Positions 1 to 7,709 of a DNA stretch of 35,026 nucleotides are shown in pieces (positions within the stretch are counted from its first letter, which is position 1; every line of letters starts with the position of its first letter). A program made the position numbers and the translations under genes. Under the pieces are notes generated by a model, which had not been told where the DNA came from, did not search any database, and saw only the letters and a program-made list of their open reading frames with translations. The DNA is taken from NCBI GenBank assembly GCA_030066775.1, contig JASJAY010000049.1:1-35026 (forward strand). Direction: 5' to 3'. The DNA comes from Planctomycetota bacterium (GTDB lineage: Bacteria; Planctomycetota; PLA2; JAEUHO01).

Positions 1-1
1 C

Positions 2-505
2 CAGGGCCCCGTGCTGACGACGCCGCTGCAGATGGCGCGCGCGATGGCCGCGATCGCCAACGGGGGCCAGCTCGTGACGCCGCAGGTGGCGTGGAAGCTC
101 GATGACCGGGTGCAGCCTACGCCGCCGGTCGTGGACCTGGGCTGGGAGCCGCGCTTCGTGGCACGCGTCAAGGCCGGCATGCGCGACGTCGTGATCGACG
201 GCACGGCGCGCAACGCCGGCTTCGAGAAGGTGCCGCGCAACGTGATCGTCTACGGCAAGACGGGCACCGCCCAGGTCGGTGCGGCGTGGCGCCCCTTCTC
301 GCTCCCGGGCGAGGATGCCGAGACCTGGCACCACTGGTTCGTCGGCTTCGCCGAGGGCCCGAACGGCAAGCCCGTCGCCTTCGCTTGCGTCCTGCACTCG
401 CGGACCGAGGACGCCGCCGGCATGACCGCCGCCGAGGCGGTCGCGGACATCCTCGCGTTCTGGTACGGCGGCCATCGCACGCCCGGGATGGAGCGGCCGA
501 AGTGA
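2..505 (+). CDS. mrdA: Penicillin-binding protein 2 (transpeptidase), C-terminal part, truncated by window edge
   Basis: The frame is open from base 2 and gives the last 167 residues of a class B penicillin-binding protein, the periplasmic transpeptidase that cross-links peptidoglycan during side-wall elongation. Visible are the stretch TPLQMARAMAAIANGG, typical of the transpeptidase fold, and the KTG box as KTGTAQ, with its Lys codon at 257-259. The SxxK and SxN motifs would lie off the left edge. The stop overlaps the start of rodA by 4 bp (GTGA), which is the usual PBP2-RodA pairing and supports PBP2 over a divisome PBP3. The family call is firm; the choice of PBP2 rests mostly on this neighbour. 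Confidence 0.9.
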   Translation, partial: QGPVLTTPLQMARAMAAIANGGQLVTPQVAWKLDDRVQPTPPVVDLGWEPRFVARVKAGMRDVVIDGTARNAGFEKVPRNVIVYGKTGTAQVGAAWRPFSLPGEDAETWHHWFVGFAEGPNGKPVAFACVLHSRTEDAAGMTAAEAVADILAFWYGGHRTPGMERPK

Positions 506-1638
506 AGCGCCCCCTCACCCTCGGCGAGCGCCTCCGGCGTGCGGACTGGTTCCTGCTCGGCATGGGCGTGCTGCTCGCGCTCTTCGGCGTCCTGATCGTC
601 TCGGTCGCGAGCCAGGGGCAGCGCGTCGACTACGCCTGGGGCCAGCTGCGCTGGACCGTGATCGGCACCGCCGTCTGCCTGCTGATGCTGGCGATCCCGT
701 ACCGCAGCGTGGTGATGTGGCGCTACGTGCTCTATGCAGGCGGCATCGCCCTGCTGCTCCTCGTGCTGGTCGTGGGGCGCGGCGGCAAGACGGCCAACCG
801 CTGGCTGCAGCTGGGCTCCTTCCACATGCAGCCGAGCGAGCTCATGAAGGTGATCCTCGTGATCATGCTGGCGGGTTTCATCCGTTATCAGGAGACCCAC
901 AAGACCTTCCGCGGGCTGGCCTGGCCCTTCGCGCTCACGCTCGTTCCGATGCTGCTGATCATGAAGCAGCCGGACCTCGGGACGGCGCTGCTGCTGATCC
1001 CCACGCTCTTCGTGATGCTCTGGGTCGCGGGCGCGCGCGCGCGGCACCTGTTCACGGTCGCGGGCGCCGGCCTCGCCGCGGCGGTGCTGCTCTTCTTCAC
1101 GCCGGGCGTGTTGAAGGAGTACCAGAAGGACCGCGTGCGGGCGTTCCTGCTGCAGGACAGCCAGGACAAGTCGCTCATCCAGGGACACAACCACCAGCTG
1201 CACCACTCGAAGATCGTCGTGGCCAACGCGTCCGTCGTGGGGGCGGGCTTCGGCGACGACGCGTTCGAGCAGGTGCGCTACCTGCCCGAGCGGCACTCCG
1301 ACTTCATCTTCCCCGTGCTCGTCGCGACCATGGGGCACATGGGCGTGGTGATCCTCTACGGCTGCTACGCCCTGTTCGTCCTGCTGGTGCTCCGAACGGC
1401 CATGCGGGTGCGCGAGCCATCGGGGCGCCTGCTCGCTGTCGGGGTGGCGACGCTCCTGTGCTTCCAGGCCTTGATCAACATGGGCATGACGGTCGGCCTG
1501 TTCCCGATCGTCGGGACGCCCCTGCCCTTCCTCTCGGCGGGCGGATCCAGCCTCCTCACCTTCTTCATCGCCCTGGGGCTGGTGCTGAACGTGGGGGCCG
1601 ACAGTCCGGTGGAATTCGGACGCGGAGATTTCGACTGA
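502..1638 (+). CDS. rodA: RodA, SEDS peptidoglycan glycosyltransferase
   Basis: A 378-residue polytopic membrane protein of the SEDS family, which polymerises lipid II into glycan strands with PBP2 in the elongasome. Family signatures seen are QPDLGTA (about 157-162), LPERHSDFIF (261-270), whose Asp267 aligns with the catalytic Asp of RodA proteins, and PLPFLSAGGSS near the C-terminus. Hydrophobic segments start at about residue 17 and recur throughout. The GTG start at 502 overlaps the PBP2 stop as GTGA. The open frame runs further upstream, but that part is antisense-like noise inside the PBP2 gene. Length fits the family. FtsW is the alternative, made unlikely by the PBP2 neighbour. Confidence 0.95.
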   Translation: MKRPLTLGERLRRADWFLLGMGVLLALFGVLIVSVASQGQRVDYAWGQLRWTVIGTAVCLLMLAIPYRSVVMWRYVLYAGGIALLLLVLVVGRGGKTANRWLQLGSFHMQPSELMKVILVIMLAGFIRYQETHKTFRGLAWPFALTLVPMLLIMKQPDLGTALLLIPTLFVMLWVAGARARHLFTVAGAGLAAAVLLFFTPGVLKEYQKDRVRAFLLQDSQDKSLIQGHNHQLHHSKIVVANASVVGAGFGDDAFEQVRYLPERHSDFIFPVLVATMGHMGVVILYGCYALFVLLVLRTAMRVREPSGRLLAVGVATLLCFQALINMGMTVGLFPIVGTPLPFLSAGGSSLLTFFIALGLVLNVGADSPVEFGRGDFD

Positions 1639-1668
1639 CGCGCCGCGGCGTCACCCTCAGGCCGCCGG

Positions 1669-1685
1669 TGCGAATATCATTCGCA
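1669..1685 (+). promoter_or_regulatory. Palindrome with embedded -10-like hexamer before the S41 protease gene
   Basis: The 7-bp arms TGCGAAT and ATTCGCA flank the centre ATC, making a perfect dyad in an otherwise very GC-rich gap. TATCAT (1675-1680) inside it resembles a -10 box 21 bp before the ATG, and a GGAGG ribosome site follows at 1692-1696. It could be a promoter, an operator or both. Assignment is by position and symmetry only. Confidence 0.4.
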
Positions 1686-1701
1686 TGACCCGGAGGCGCC
1701 G

Positions 1702-3063
1702 ATGAAGCCCAGCACCTTCCTGATGTCGTCGATCGTGATGCTCGCCGTCGCGGTGACGTTCGTGTTCGTCAGCCGCGGAGCCGGCGCCGCCGATCCGCGC
1801 GACGGCATGTACTGGAACGAGGACATCGCGCGCTACGTCCGCCGCAAGGTCGCCACCAACTACGTCGACACGCTCACGGTCGAGCAGCAGCGCGAGGCCT
1901 TCTACCGCGCCATGAACGGCTACGTCGACCTCGACGCCTACTCCGAGTTCATCCCGCCCGCGAAGCACAAGGACTGGCGCGAGGACATCGAAGGCAAGTA
2001 CGCCGGCCTCGGCGTGAAGATCGAGGCCGTCGACGAGGGGCTCGCCCTCGTCGGGGTGTTCCCGGGCGGCCCGGCCGCGAAGGCCGGCCTGCGCGTGGGG
2101 GACACGCTCACACACGCGGACGGCCTCGCCCTGGCGGAGATCGCCATCGAGGACGTGGCCAAGGTGCTGAAGGGCAAGCCGAACAGCCAGGTGACCATCA
2201 CCGTGCTCCGCGGGCCGCGGCCCGAGACCGGGGCGCCGGCCGGTCCGCCCGAACGCGTGGTCGTCACGCGCGGCGTGATCAGCCGCCCCACGGTCTTCCA
2301 GCGGCGTGTCGGCAAGGCGGGCGCCTTCGGCGTCGTGCGCTTGACGGACTTCGCGGAGGAGACGGTCGACGCCTTCGACAACGCCGTCAACGAGCTCGTC
2401 GCCGCCGGCGTCAAGGGCCTCGTGATCGATCTGCGCGACAACGGCGGCGGCGTGCTGAGCGCGGCGCTCGAGGTCGCGGACCGCTTCCTCGGCAAGGGCC
2501 TCATCCTGCGCATGGAGGGCCGCGGCAACGACGCGAACAAGCTGCACCGCGCGAAGGTCGACGATGACGACCTCTTGGACATGCCGCTGGTCGTGCTGAT
2601 CGACAACGGCAGCGCGAGCGCGAGCGAGGTGGTGGCCGGCGCGCTGCAGGACCACCGGCGGGCGCTGCTCGTGGGTGAGCGCACGTACGGCAAGTTCCTG
2701 GTGCAGCAGATCAGCGAGATCCCCGGCTCGAAGGCGGCCGTGAAGCTGACGACCTCGCGCTACTACACGCCGGCCGGGCGCTCCTACCAGGCGGACCCGC
2801 GCAAGCTCCGGCAGCGCAACGGGGACAGCGAGGTCGAGCCCGCCGGGCTCTTCCCCGACGTCATCGAGCCCCTGACCACGGAGCAGATCGAGACCCTGCT
2901 CAAGCAGTGGCACGACGAAGAGGGGCGCGTCTGGAACCAGGAGCCGCGCTTCCCCGAGGTGGCGACCGACTACGTCGATCCGCAGCTCGAGCGGGCGATC
3001 AACGTCCTCTCCGGCGACGTCGCGCTCCGCGCCATCAACCGCGCACGTCCCCGCAAGGGGTAA
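1702..3063 (+). CDS. S41 C-terminal processing peptidase with PDZ domain
   Basis: A 453-residue envelope serine protease of the CtpA/Prc family, which cuts substrates at the C-terminus. The N-terminal hydrophobic segment (about 7-24) ending in AGAA reads as a signal peptide or signal anchor. Residues about 95-170 form a PDZ domain (YAGLGVKIE, GGPAAKAGL, VGDTL). The protease core follows, with DLRDNGGG (243-250), NGSASASE (302-309) and ERTYGKFLVQ (326-335). Ser306 and Lys331 are 25 residues apart, the spacing of the Ser-Lys dyad in this family, so it should be active. The C-terminal tail from about 380 is extra. ATG at 1702 is preceded by GGAGG with 5-bp spacing. It converges on tsaD with only 3 bp between the stops. 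Confidence 0.95.
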   Translation: MKPSTFLMSSIVMLAVAVTFVFVSRGAGAADPRDGMYWNEDIARYVRRKVATNYVDTLTVEQQREAFYRAMNGYVDLDAYSEFIPPAKHKDWREDIEGKYAGLGVKIEAVDEGLALVGVFPGGPAAKAGLRVGDTLTHADGLALAEIAIEDVAKVLKGKPNSQVTITVLRGPRPETGAPAGPPERVVVTRGVISRPTVFQRRVGKAGAFGVVRLTDFAEETVDAFDNAVNELVAAGVKGLVIDLRDNGGGVLSAALEVADRFLGKGLILRMEGRGNDANKLHRAKVDDDDLLDMPLVVLIDNGSASASEVVAGALQDHRRALLVGERTYGKFLVQQISEIPGSKAAVKLTTSRYYTPAGRSYQADPRKLRQRNGDSEVEPAGLFPDVIEPLTTEQIETLLKQWHDEEGRVWNQEPRFPEVATDYVDPQLERAINVLSGDVALRAINRARPRKG

Positions 3064-3066
3064 CGG

Positions 3067-4086
3067 CTAAACTTCGCCCGTGGCGTAGACGTCCAGGTCG
3101 AGCGCCGCGCGTTCGCCGCGCGCAAGCTGCTGGGCCCCGCGCAGCGCGATCATGGCGCCGTTGTCGGCGCAGAGCGCCGTGGACGGGAAGCGGACGGCGA
3201 GCCCCTCGGGCGCACGCTCGTGCAGCAGGCGGCGCAGCTCGCGATTGGCGGCGACGCCGCCGCCCACGACCAGGTCCTTCACGCCTTCCTGCGCGGCGGC
3301 CTTGAGGGCGCGGTCGACGAGCACATCGACCACGGCCCGCTCGAAGGAGGCCGCGACGTCGGGGTAGCTCGACTCGAGGTCGGCGCGGTCCGGCGCGTCG
3401 CGCTTGCCGCCCGGGCCCTTCAGGTGATAGAGCACTGCCGTCTTGAGGCCCGAGAACGAGAACGCGAGCGGGTCCGACGCGATGCGTGAGCGCGGGAAGC
3501 GGATCGCCCTTGCGTCGCCCTCGGCCGCCATCTTGCTCACGTGCGGCCCGCCCGGCTGCGGGAGCCCGAGCAGCACGGCCACCTTGTCGAAGCACTCGCC
3601 GGCCGCGTCGTCGATCGTCGAGCCGAGGCGCTCGATCGTCGACTCGTCCCGACACGCGTAGACGGCGGTGTGGCCGCCGGACGCGACCAGGGCGACGAAC
3701 GGGAACTCGAGCTCCTCGTGTTCCGCCAGCGCCGCCGTGCAGTGCGCCTCGATGTGGTGCACGCCCACGAGCGGCAGCCCCAGGCTCAGCGCCAACGACT
3801 TGGCCGCCGCCACGCCCACCATCAGCGAGCCCACCAGGCCCGGCCGGTTGGTCACGGCGATCGCGTCGAGGTCGTGCTTGGTGACGCCCGCGACGAAGAG
3901 CGCGCGCTCGATCACCGACGTCACGCGCTCGGCGTGGGCGCGGCTGGCGATCTCGGGCACGACGCCGCCGAAGTCGGCGTGCAGGTCGTACTGCGTCGCG
4001 ACCTCGTTGCTGAGCACGTCGCGCGGCGCCCGCAGCACGCCCGCGGCCGTGTCGTCGCAGGAGGTGTCGATGCCGAGGACGAGCAT
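3067..4086 (-). CDS. tsaD: TsaD, tRNA N6-threonylcarbamoyladenosine transferase
   Basis: A 339-residue ASKHA-fold enzyme that, with TsaB and TsaE, transfers the threonylcarbamoyl group to A37 of ANN-decoding tRNAs in the cytoplasm. It starts with GIDTSCDDTAAGV. The metal-binding HHIEAH motif places His111 and His115 exactly as in well-studied TsaD proteins. SGGHT (136-140) and CADNGAMIA, with Asp308, complete the active site. Length is normal. No tsaB or tsaE lies nearby. A TATCGT hexamer ends 6 bp before the ATG with no Shine-Dalgarno sequence, so the mRNA may be leaderless. Confidence 0.97.
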   Translation of the reverse strand: MLVLGIDTSCDDTAAGVLRAPRDVLSNEVATQYDLHADFGGVVPEIASRAHAERVTSVIERALFVAGVTKHDLDAIAVTNRPGLVGSLMVGVAAAKSLALSLGLPLVGVHHIEAHCTAALAEHEELEFPFVALVASGGHTAVYACRDESTIERLGSTIDDAAGECFDKVAVLLGLPQPGGPHVSKMAAEGDARAIRFPRSRIASDPLAFSFSGLKTAVLYHLKGPGGKRDAPDRADLESSYPDVAASFERAVVDVLVDRALKAAAQEGVKDLVVGGGVAANRELRRLLHERAPEGLAVRFPSTALCADNGAMIALRGAQQLARGERAALDLDVYATGEV

Positions 4087-4092
4087 GCGGGG

Positions 4093-4098
4093 ACGATA
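4093..4098 (-). promoter_or_regulatory. -10-like TATCGT, 6 bp before tsaD start
   Basis: Read on the minus strand, TATCGT is followed by CCCCGC and then the tsaD ATG. Transcription would begin at or next to the A of ATG, giving a leaderless transcript. No -35 or ribosome site is recognisable. Confidence 0.45.
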
Positions 4099-4150
4099 CC
4101 GGCCTCTCGAGCGCGCAACGAGAATCGGCGCGCCGGACCGGGACGCACGA

Positions 4151-4180
4151 GACGCCGGCCGCCCTGGGGCGGCCGGCGTC
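4151..4180 (-). terminator. Perfect 13-bp hairpin after the lipoprotein gene
   Basis: GACGCCGGCCGCC and its exact reverse complement are separated by the 4-nt loop CTGG, giving a very stable stem 21 bp past the lipoprotein stop. There is no T-tract on either strand, so if it terminates transcription it does so without the classic U-run. It would separate the lipoprotein gene from tsaD downstream on the same strand. Confidence 0.55.
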
Positions 4181-4201
4181 GCGCGCTTGCGGTGGGGGGG
4201 G

Positions 4202-4870
4202 TTAGCGATCGAGCTCGATCACGAGCCGCGGGGGCTGGCCGCCGCGCTGGTTCTCCGCATCGGTGAAGATCACGCGATCGTTCTGGCCGTCGAGGAGCGG
4301 CTGGCCTCCCAGGCCGCGGATGCGGTACTGGCTGTACCGTCGCGCGGCGCCGAGGTCGTTTCGGATCTGCCGCGTGACGTCCATGCTGCGCAGGCCCGGG
4401 TTGCTGTTGCTGGAGAGGATGAGCGGCTGACCGCCGCCGTTCGTGATCGGTGCCTCGAGCTCGTTCGCGATGAGGTCGATGCGCTGAAGGCCGTTGCCGT
4501 CGACCTCCATGTGGTCGACCACGAGCAGCTGGACGACCTGGAAGGCGTTCCCTTCCGTCGTGCGCTGCCACAGCTCGATGCGCGCCGAACGGATCGTCGC
4601 GCCGGCGGGGACGGCCGACAGGTCGAAGGTGAAGAAGCCCCAGGTCGAGTTGTTCGACGCGTCGTCGCCGACGGCCGGCTCGGCAGCGGTCGAGAAGGTG
4701 GGGGCGAGGATGCCGACCTGCCCGTCCATCGAGGCAATGCTCGGCAGCGTCAGGACGCCGGGGCCGGCGGCGGCGCCGCCGCCGCCACCACCGCCGCCGC
4801 CGCATCCGACGAGGAAGGCGGCCAGCGACGCGAGGACGAACGCGGGAAACGAAGCACGGGGGAAGCGCAT
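4202..4870 (-). CDS. DNRLRE-type lipoprotein
   Basis: A 222-residue predicted lipoprotein. The signal peptide ends in the lipobox FLVGC, with Cys23 as the acylated residue, followed by nine glycines and an Ala-rich spacer that would hold the domain off the membrane. The remainder resembles DNRLRE-type beta-sandwich domains: FFTFDLSAVPAGATIRSARI in the middle and PRLVIELDR at the end are the usual landmarks. Such domains occur in secreted, often carbohydrate-related proteins, but the ligand here is unknown. Its start is 95 bp from the sigma factor stop, enough room for its own promoter, and it has AGGAG 8 bp before ATG. The element at 4920-4954 is shared with the secreted-protein gene at 10771, suggesting co-regulation. 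Confidence 0.85.
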   Translation of the reverse strand: MRFPRASFPAFVLASLAAFLVGCGGGGGGGGGAAAGPGVLTLPSIASMDGQVGILAPTFSTAAEPAVGDDASNNSTWGFFTFDLSAVPAGATIRSARIELWQRTTEGNAFQVVQLLVVDHMEVDGNGLQRIDLIANELEAPITNGGGQPLILSSNSNPGLRSMDVTRQIRNDLGAARRYSQYRIRGLGGQPLLDGQNDRVIFTDAENQRGGQPPRLVIELDR

Positions 4871-4919
4871 GGGATGACTCCTGGGGTTCTGCCGCGCAGC
4901 GGGTCGTTCGCGCAGCTCG

Positions 4920-4954
4920 CCCTACAGGGGCCGCCGGGTGTGCCGGGTGTGACC
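4920..4954 (-). promoter_or_regulatory. Bipartite element, copy A (candidate promoter of the lipoprotein gene)
   Basis: Read on the minus strand: GGTCACACC (4954-4946), a 10-bp spacer, GGCGGCCC (4935-4928), then CTGTAGGG (4927-4920), ending 49 bp before the ATG. Copy B at 10691-10724 has the same two blocks with the same 10-bp spacing, followed by TTGAGGG 46 bp from its ATG. The 19-bp gap between GGTCACACC and TGTAGGG is about that of a -35/-10 pair, so this may be the promoter read by the sigma factor encoded next door. Confidence 0.55.
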
Positions 4955-4965
4955 GCAATTCCAGA

Positions 4966-5568
4966 TCAGGCGTTCGGGGGCGTTCCGAGGACGGCCCGCA
5001 GCCGCGCCATGGCGCGCGACTCGCGCTTGCGGACGGCCGCCGGCGTCAGGCCGAGCTCCTCGGCCACCTCCGGCGCGGCCTTGCCCGCGAGGCGGCGCTC
5101 CATCACCACACGCTGGTCGTCGGGGAGACCGTCCACGGCGTCGCGGACGCGCCGGTACGTCTCTTCCCGGATGGCCGTCTCGATGGGCCGTTCCGCCGGC
5201 GCGTCGGACGCGTGCGGATCGGGCTCGATCGCGTCCGTGTGCCCGGGACGCGGTCGCTTGCGGCGGACCGTGTGGCTCAGCTTGTGCCGCAGGATCGTGC
5301 GCATCCAGGCGAACAGCGACGCCTCCGTGGTCCCTTGGAACTGCGAGAGGTCGAGCCAGCCGCTGCGGAGCGCGCTCTGCACGAGGTCCTGGCTCTCGAC
5401 GAAGTCCCGCGCGAGGTCGCCCTTCGGCAGCGCCTTCCGCGCCATGGCGAGCAACGGCGAGTCTGCGCCCTCTTCGCCTGCGAGCTGGGCGAAGAGCGCG
5501 TCGCGCGCGGCGCGGTCTCCTTGGCGGGCGCGCTCGAGGAGCTCCGAGAACGGCACGTCGTCGCTCAT
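4966..5568 (-). CDS. ECF-like sigma-70 family RNA polymerase sigma factor
   Basis: A 200-residue cytoplasmic sigma factor with a region 2-like segment at about 55-105 (FVESQDLVQSALRS, then FAWMRTILRHKLSHTVRR) and a region 4 helix-turn-helix at about 150-192 (LPDDQRVVMERRLAGK, ELGLTPAAVRKRESRAMARL). Regions 1.1 and 3 are absent, as in ECF sigma factors. In region 2.2 the acidic residue that usually follows DLVQ is Ser65, an arrangement compatible with control by phosphorylation (inference). ATG at 5568 overlaps the TPR-kinase stop as ATGA, so the two are translationally coupled. No anti-sigma gene is adjacent; the kinase occupies that place. The frame continues upstream, but only as shadow of the kinase gene. 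Confidence 0.9.
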   Translation of the reverse strand: MSDDVPFSELLERARQGDRAARDALFAQLAGEEGADSPLLAMARKALPKGDLARDFVESQDLVQSALRSGWLDLSQFQGTTEASLFAWMRTILRHKLSHTVRRKRPRPGHTDAIEPDPHASDAPAERPIETAIREETYRRVRDAVDGLPDDQRVVMERRLAGKAAPEVAEELGLTPAAVRKRESRAMARLRAVLGTPPNA

Positions 5569-7613
5569 GTCGTGCCTCCGATGGACGCGAGCGCCGTGGC
5601 CACCTCGCGTGCGGTGGCCGGACGTGCGGCGACGTCCGATGCGAGCAGGTCGCGCACGACCGCGGCGATCTCCGGCGACACGCCGGCGAGCCGATCCCAT
5701 CGATAGTCGGCCGCGAGCTTCGCGCGGATCATGCCCGCGAGCGAGCCCTGGCGGAACGGCCAATCGCCGGTGAGGCCCTGGAAGAGCATCACGCCCAGCG
5801 CGTAGAGGTCGGCTGCGGGGGTCGGCGCCGTCCACGCCTCATCGCCGTCGAAGAGCTCGGGCGCCGCATAGCCGAGCGTGCCGGTGAACCCCGCGGTCGG
5901 GACGTACGCGCTCTCCTCCATGTCGTAGGCCAGGCCGTAGTCCGTCAGGACGGCGGCGCCGTCCTCGCCCAGCAGGACGTTCGACGGCTTCACGTCGCGG
6001 TGCACGATGCCTTCGCCGTGCAGCACGGCCAACGCGTCGGCCACCTGGGCGCCGAGCTGCGCCATGCGGCGCTCCGGCAGCCGACCGGTGTCGAGCATCA
6101 GCTCCTCGAGCGAGCGATGCCGGTCGCGCGCGACGACCAGCTCCAGCACGAGGCATGGCCGCCCGTCCTCGTCGCCGAAGGCGAGCGGTCGCACGAGGCC
6201 CGGGTGCTCCGGGACCCGCGCCATCGCCGTGAACTCCCGTCGGAGGCGCTGCGTCAGCGCTCGCATGCGCTCGCGCCCCGCGGTGAGCCGCTTGAGCGCA
6301 CACGCCGTCCCGGTCTCCGTGTCGACGACGCGGAGGACCATCGCGAACGCGCCCTGCCCGAGGAAGCCCTCGATGGCCAGCGGCACGCGGCCGCCGGTGC
6401 GACCTTCGAACGGGCCCACGCCCTGCTCGATGCGCACGCGCGCCACGCCGCCGACGGACGCCTCGGAGATGGCGGCGCCGCGCTGGCGCCGACGCACGCG
6501 GTCCACGAGATCGGGGAAGCCGCTGCGTACGGCCGTGTCCTGTGCACGGGCCAGGCAGCGCGCCGCGCGCGATGCGTGGTCCGCTTCGGTGAACGCGGCG
6601 TGCGCCGCGAGCAGGGCCTCGATCGCGATGTCGTTCTGCCGCGCCGCGCGCGCGGCCCGCGCCGCGCCGAGGGCGGCCCGACCGGCGGCATCGGGACGTC
6701 GCGCGTCGCCGTGGATGCGCGCGGCGATCAGCCGCGCGTGCGCGATGCCGGCGGCCATGCCCACCTCGGCGAACGCCGCTTCGGCGGCCGCGGCTTCTTC
6801 ACCCGCGGTGTCGAGGGCGCCGTCCAGTCGATGCGCGTCCGCCATGGCCGCATGCGCGTAGCCGCGGGTCACCGGCTTGCCGAGATCGGTCGCGATGTCG
6901 AGCACCGCGCGCGCTCGGGTGCGTGCATCCTCCGTGCGTCCTTGCGCGAGTGCGCACTCGGCGAGGTTCGTGAGCACCACCGCCTCGCCCTGCGGGTCGC
7001 CCAGCGAGCGCGCGATGGCGAGGTCGAGCTGGAAGAACTCGATGGCCTCGTCGATGCGTCCGCCGTGCAAGGCGAGGCGCCCGAGGTTGCCGAGCGTCAC
7101 GGCCAGGCCTTCGTCGTCCTGCGCGCGCTGCTTGAGCGCGTAGGAGCGCGCGAAGAGCATCGCGGCGCGCTCGCGATCGGCGCCGCGCTCCCACAGCACG
7201 CCGAGGGTGTCCAGCACACGTGCCTCGCCCGACGCGTCTTGCGCCTCGCGGAACGCCCGCTCGGCCTGCTGCAGCGTCTCGATCGCGTCGGCGACGCGGC
7301 CCTCCCGGAACTGGGCGTAGCCGCGGACGTGCAGCAACCGAGCCCGCAGGTCGACGTCCGCGGCCGGATCGAGTGCGGCGCCGGCCTGGTCGAGGGCCGC
7401 GTGGGCCTGCGCGAGGGCCCGGCGGCCGAACGTGCCCGCGAGGGAGCGCGCCTCCTCGATCCACGTCTCGGCGATCCCGCGCTCGTCACCGGCGTTCTCG
7501 AAGGCGGTGCGCGCCTCCTGGAAGCGGGGCAGCGCTTGATCCACGGGGCTGCGGCGCGACACCTCGATCGCGCGCTCGAGGAGGCCCCGGGCATGCGATG
7601 CGGCGTCGTTCAC
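5565..7613 (-). CDS. Ser/Thr protein kinase with N-terminal TPR-like repeats
   Basis: A 682-residue protein. Residues about 1-400 are TPR-like helical repeats (for example GLAVTLGNLGRLALHGGRID). A Hanks-type kinase domain fills about 414-680: glycine loop GFLGQGAF, Lys441 in ALKRL, HRDVKPSN with His538 and Asp540, the metal-binding motif as DYG (Asp558) in place of DFG, and APE in GYAAPELF. All catalytic residues are kept, so it should be active. No membrane segment is visible. The GTG start at 7613 is chosen because the TPR region begins there and a GACAAT hexamer ends exactly 6 bp upstream. The frame stays open for over 3 kb further, but that part lies antisense to the divergent kinase gene. 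The stop overlaps the sigma factor start, making that protein its likely partner or substrate. Confidence 0.9.
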   Translation of the reverse strand: MNDAASHARGLLERAIEVSRRSPVDQALPRFQEARTAFENAGDERGIAETWIEEARSLAGTFGRRALAQAHAALDQAGAALDPAADVDLRARLLHVRGYAQFREGRVADAIETLQQAERAFREAQDASGEARVLDTLGVLWERGADRERAAMLFARSYALKQRAQDDEGLAVTLGNLGRLALHGGRIDEAIEFFQLDLAIARSLGDPQGEAVVLTNLAECALAQGRTEDARTRARAVLDIATDLGKPVTRGYAHAAMADAHRLDGALDTAGEEAAAAEAAFAEVGMAAGIAHARLIAARIHGDARRPDAAGRAALGAARAARAARQNDIAIEALLAAHAAFTEADHASRAARCLARAQDTAVRSGFPDLVDRVRRRQRGAAISEASVGGVARVRIEQGVGPFEGRTGGRVPLAIEGFLGQGAFAMVLRVVDTETGTACALKRLTAGRERMRALTQRLRREFTAMARVPEHPGLVRPLAFGDEDGRPCLVLELVVARDRHRSLEELMLDTGRLPERRMAQLGAQVADALAVLHGEGIVHRDVKPSNVLLGEDGAAVLTDYGLAYDMEESAYVPTAGFTGTLGYAAPELFDGDEAWTAPTPAADLYALGVMLFQGLTGDWPFRQGSLAGMIRAKLAADYRWDRLAGVSPEIAAVVRDLLASDVAARPATAREVATALASIGGTT

Positions 7614-7619
7614 GCGCGC

Positions 7620-7625
7620 ATTGTC
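7620..7625 (-). promoter_or_regulatory. -10-like GACAAT, 6 bp before the TPR-kinase start
   Basis: Minus-strand GACAAT is followed by GCGCGC and the GTG start. The only GGAGG-like run is about 19 bp upstream of the start, too far to act as a ribosome site, so a leaderless kinase-sigma transcript is plausible. It lies in the 96-bp gap shared with the divergent kinase gene. Confidence 0.4.
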
Positions 7626-7689
7626 ACGGTCGCCCTCCGGCGACACAACCCCACGAACGGCGTGGGTGGCCGGACAGATCCCGCTCTGG

Positions 7690-7695
7690 CATGAT
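7690..7695 (+). promoter_or_regulatory. -10-like CATGAT before the HEPN-kinase gene
   Basis: CATGAT ends 14 bp before the ATG at 7710, in the same divergent gap as the TPR-kinase promoter. The intervening bases contain no Shine-Dalgarno sequence, so the leader would be only a few bases long. Weak evidence. Confidence 0.3.
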
Positions 7696-7709
7696 CCGAC
7701 CGACGCCCG

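Noticed and set aside
4774..4801. Run of GCC/CCG triplets as a microsatellite repeat
   Set aside because: It encodes the Gly spacer after the lipobox of the lipoprotein; such spacers are common in lipoproteins.
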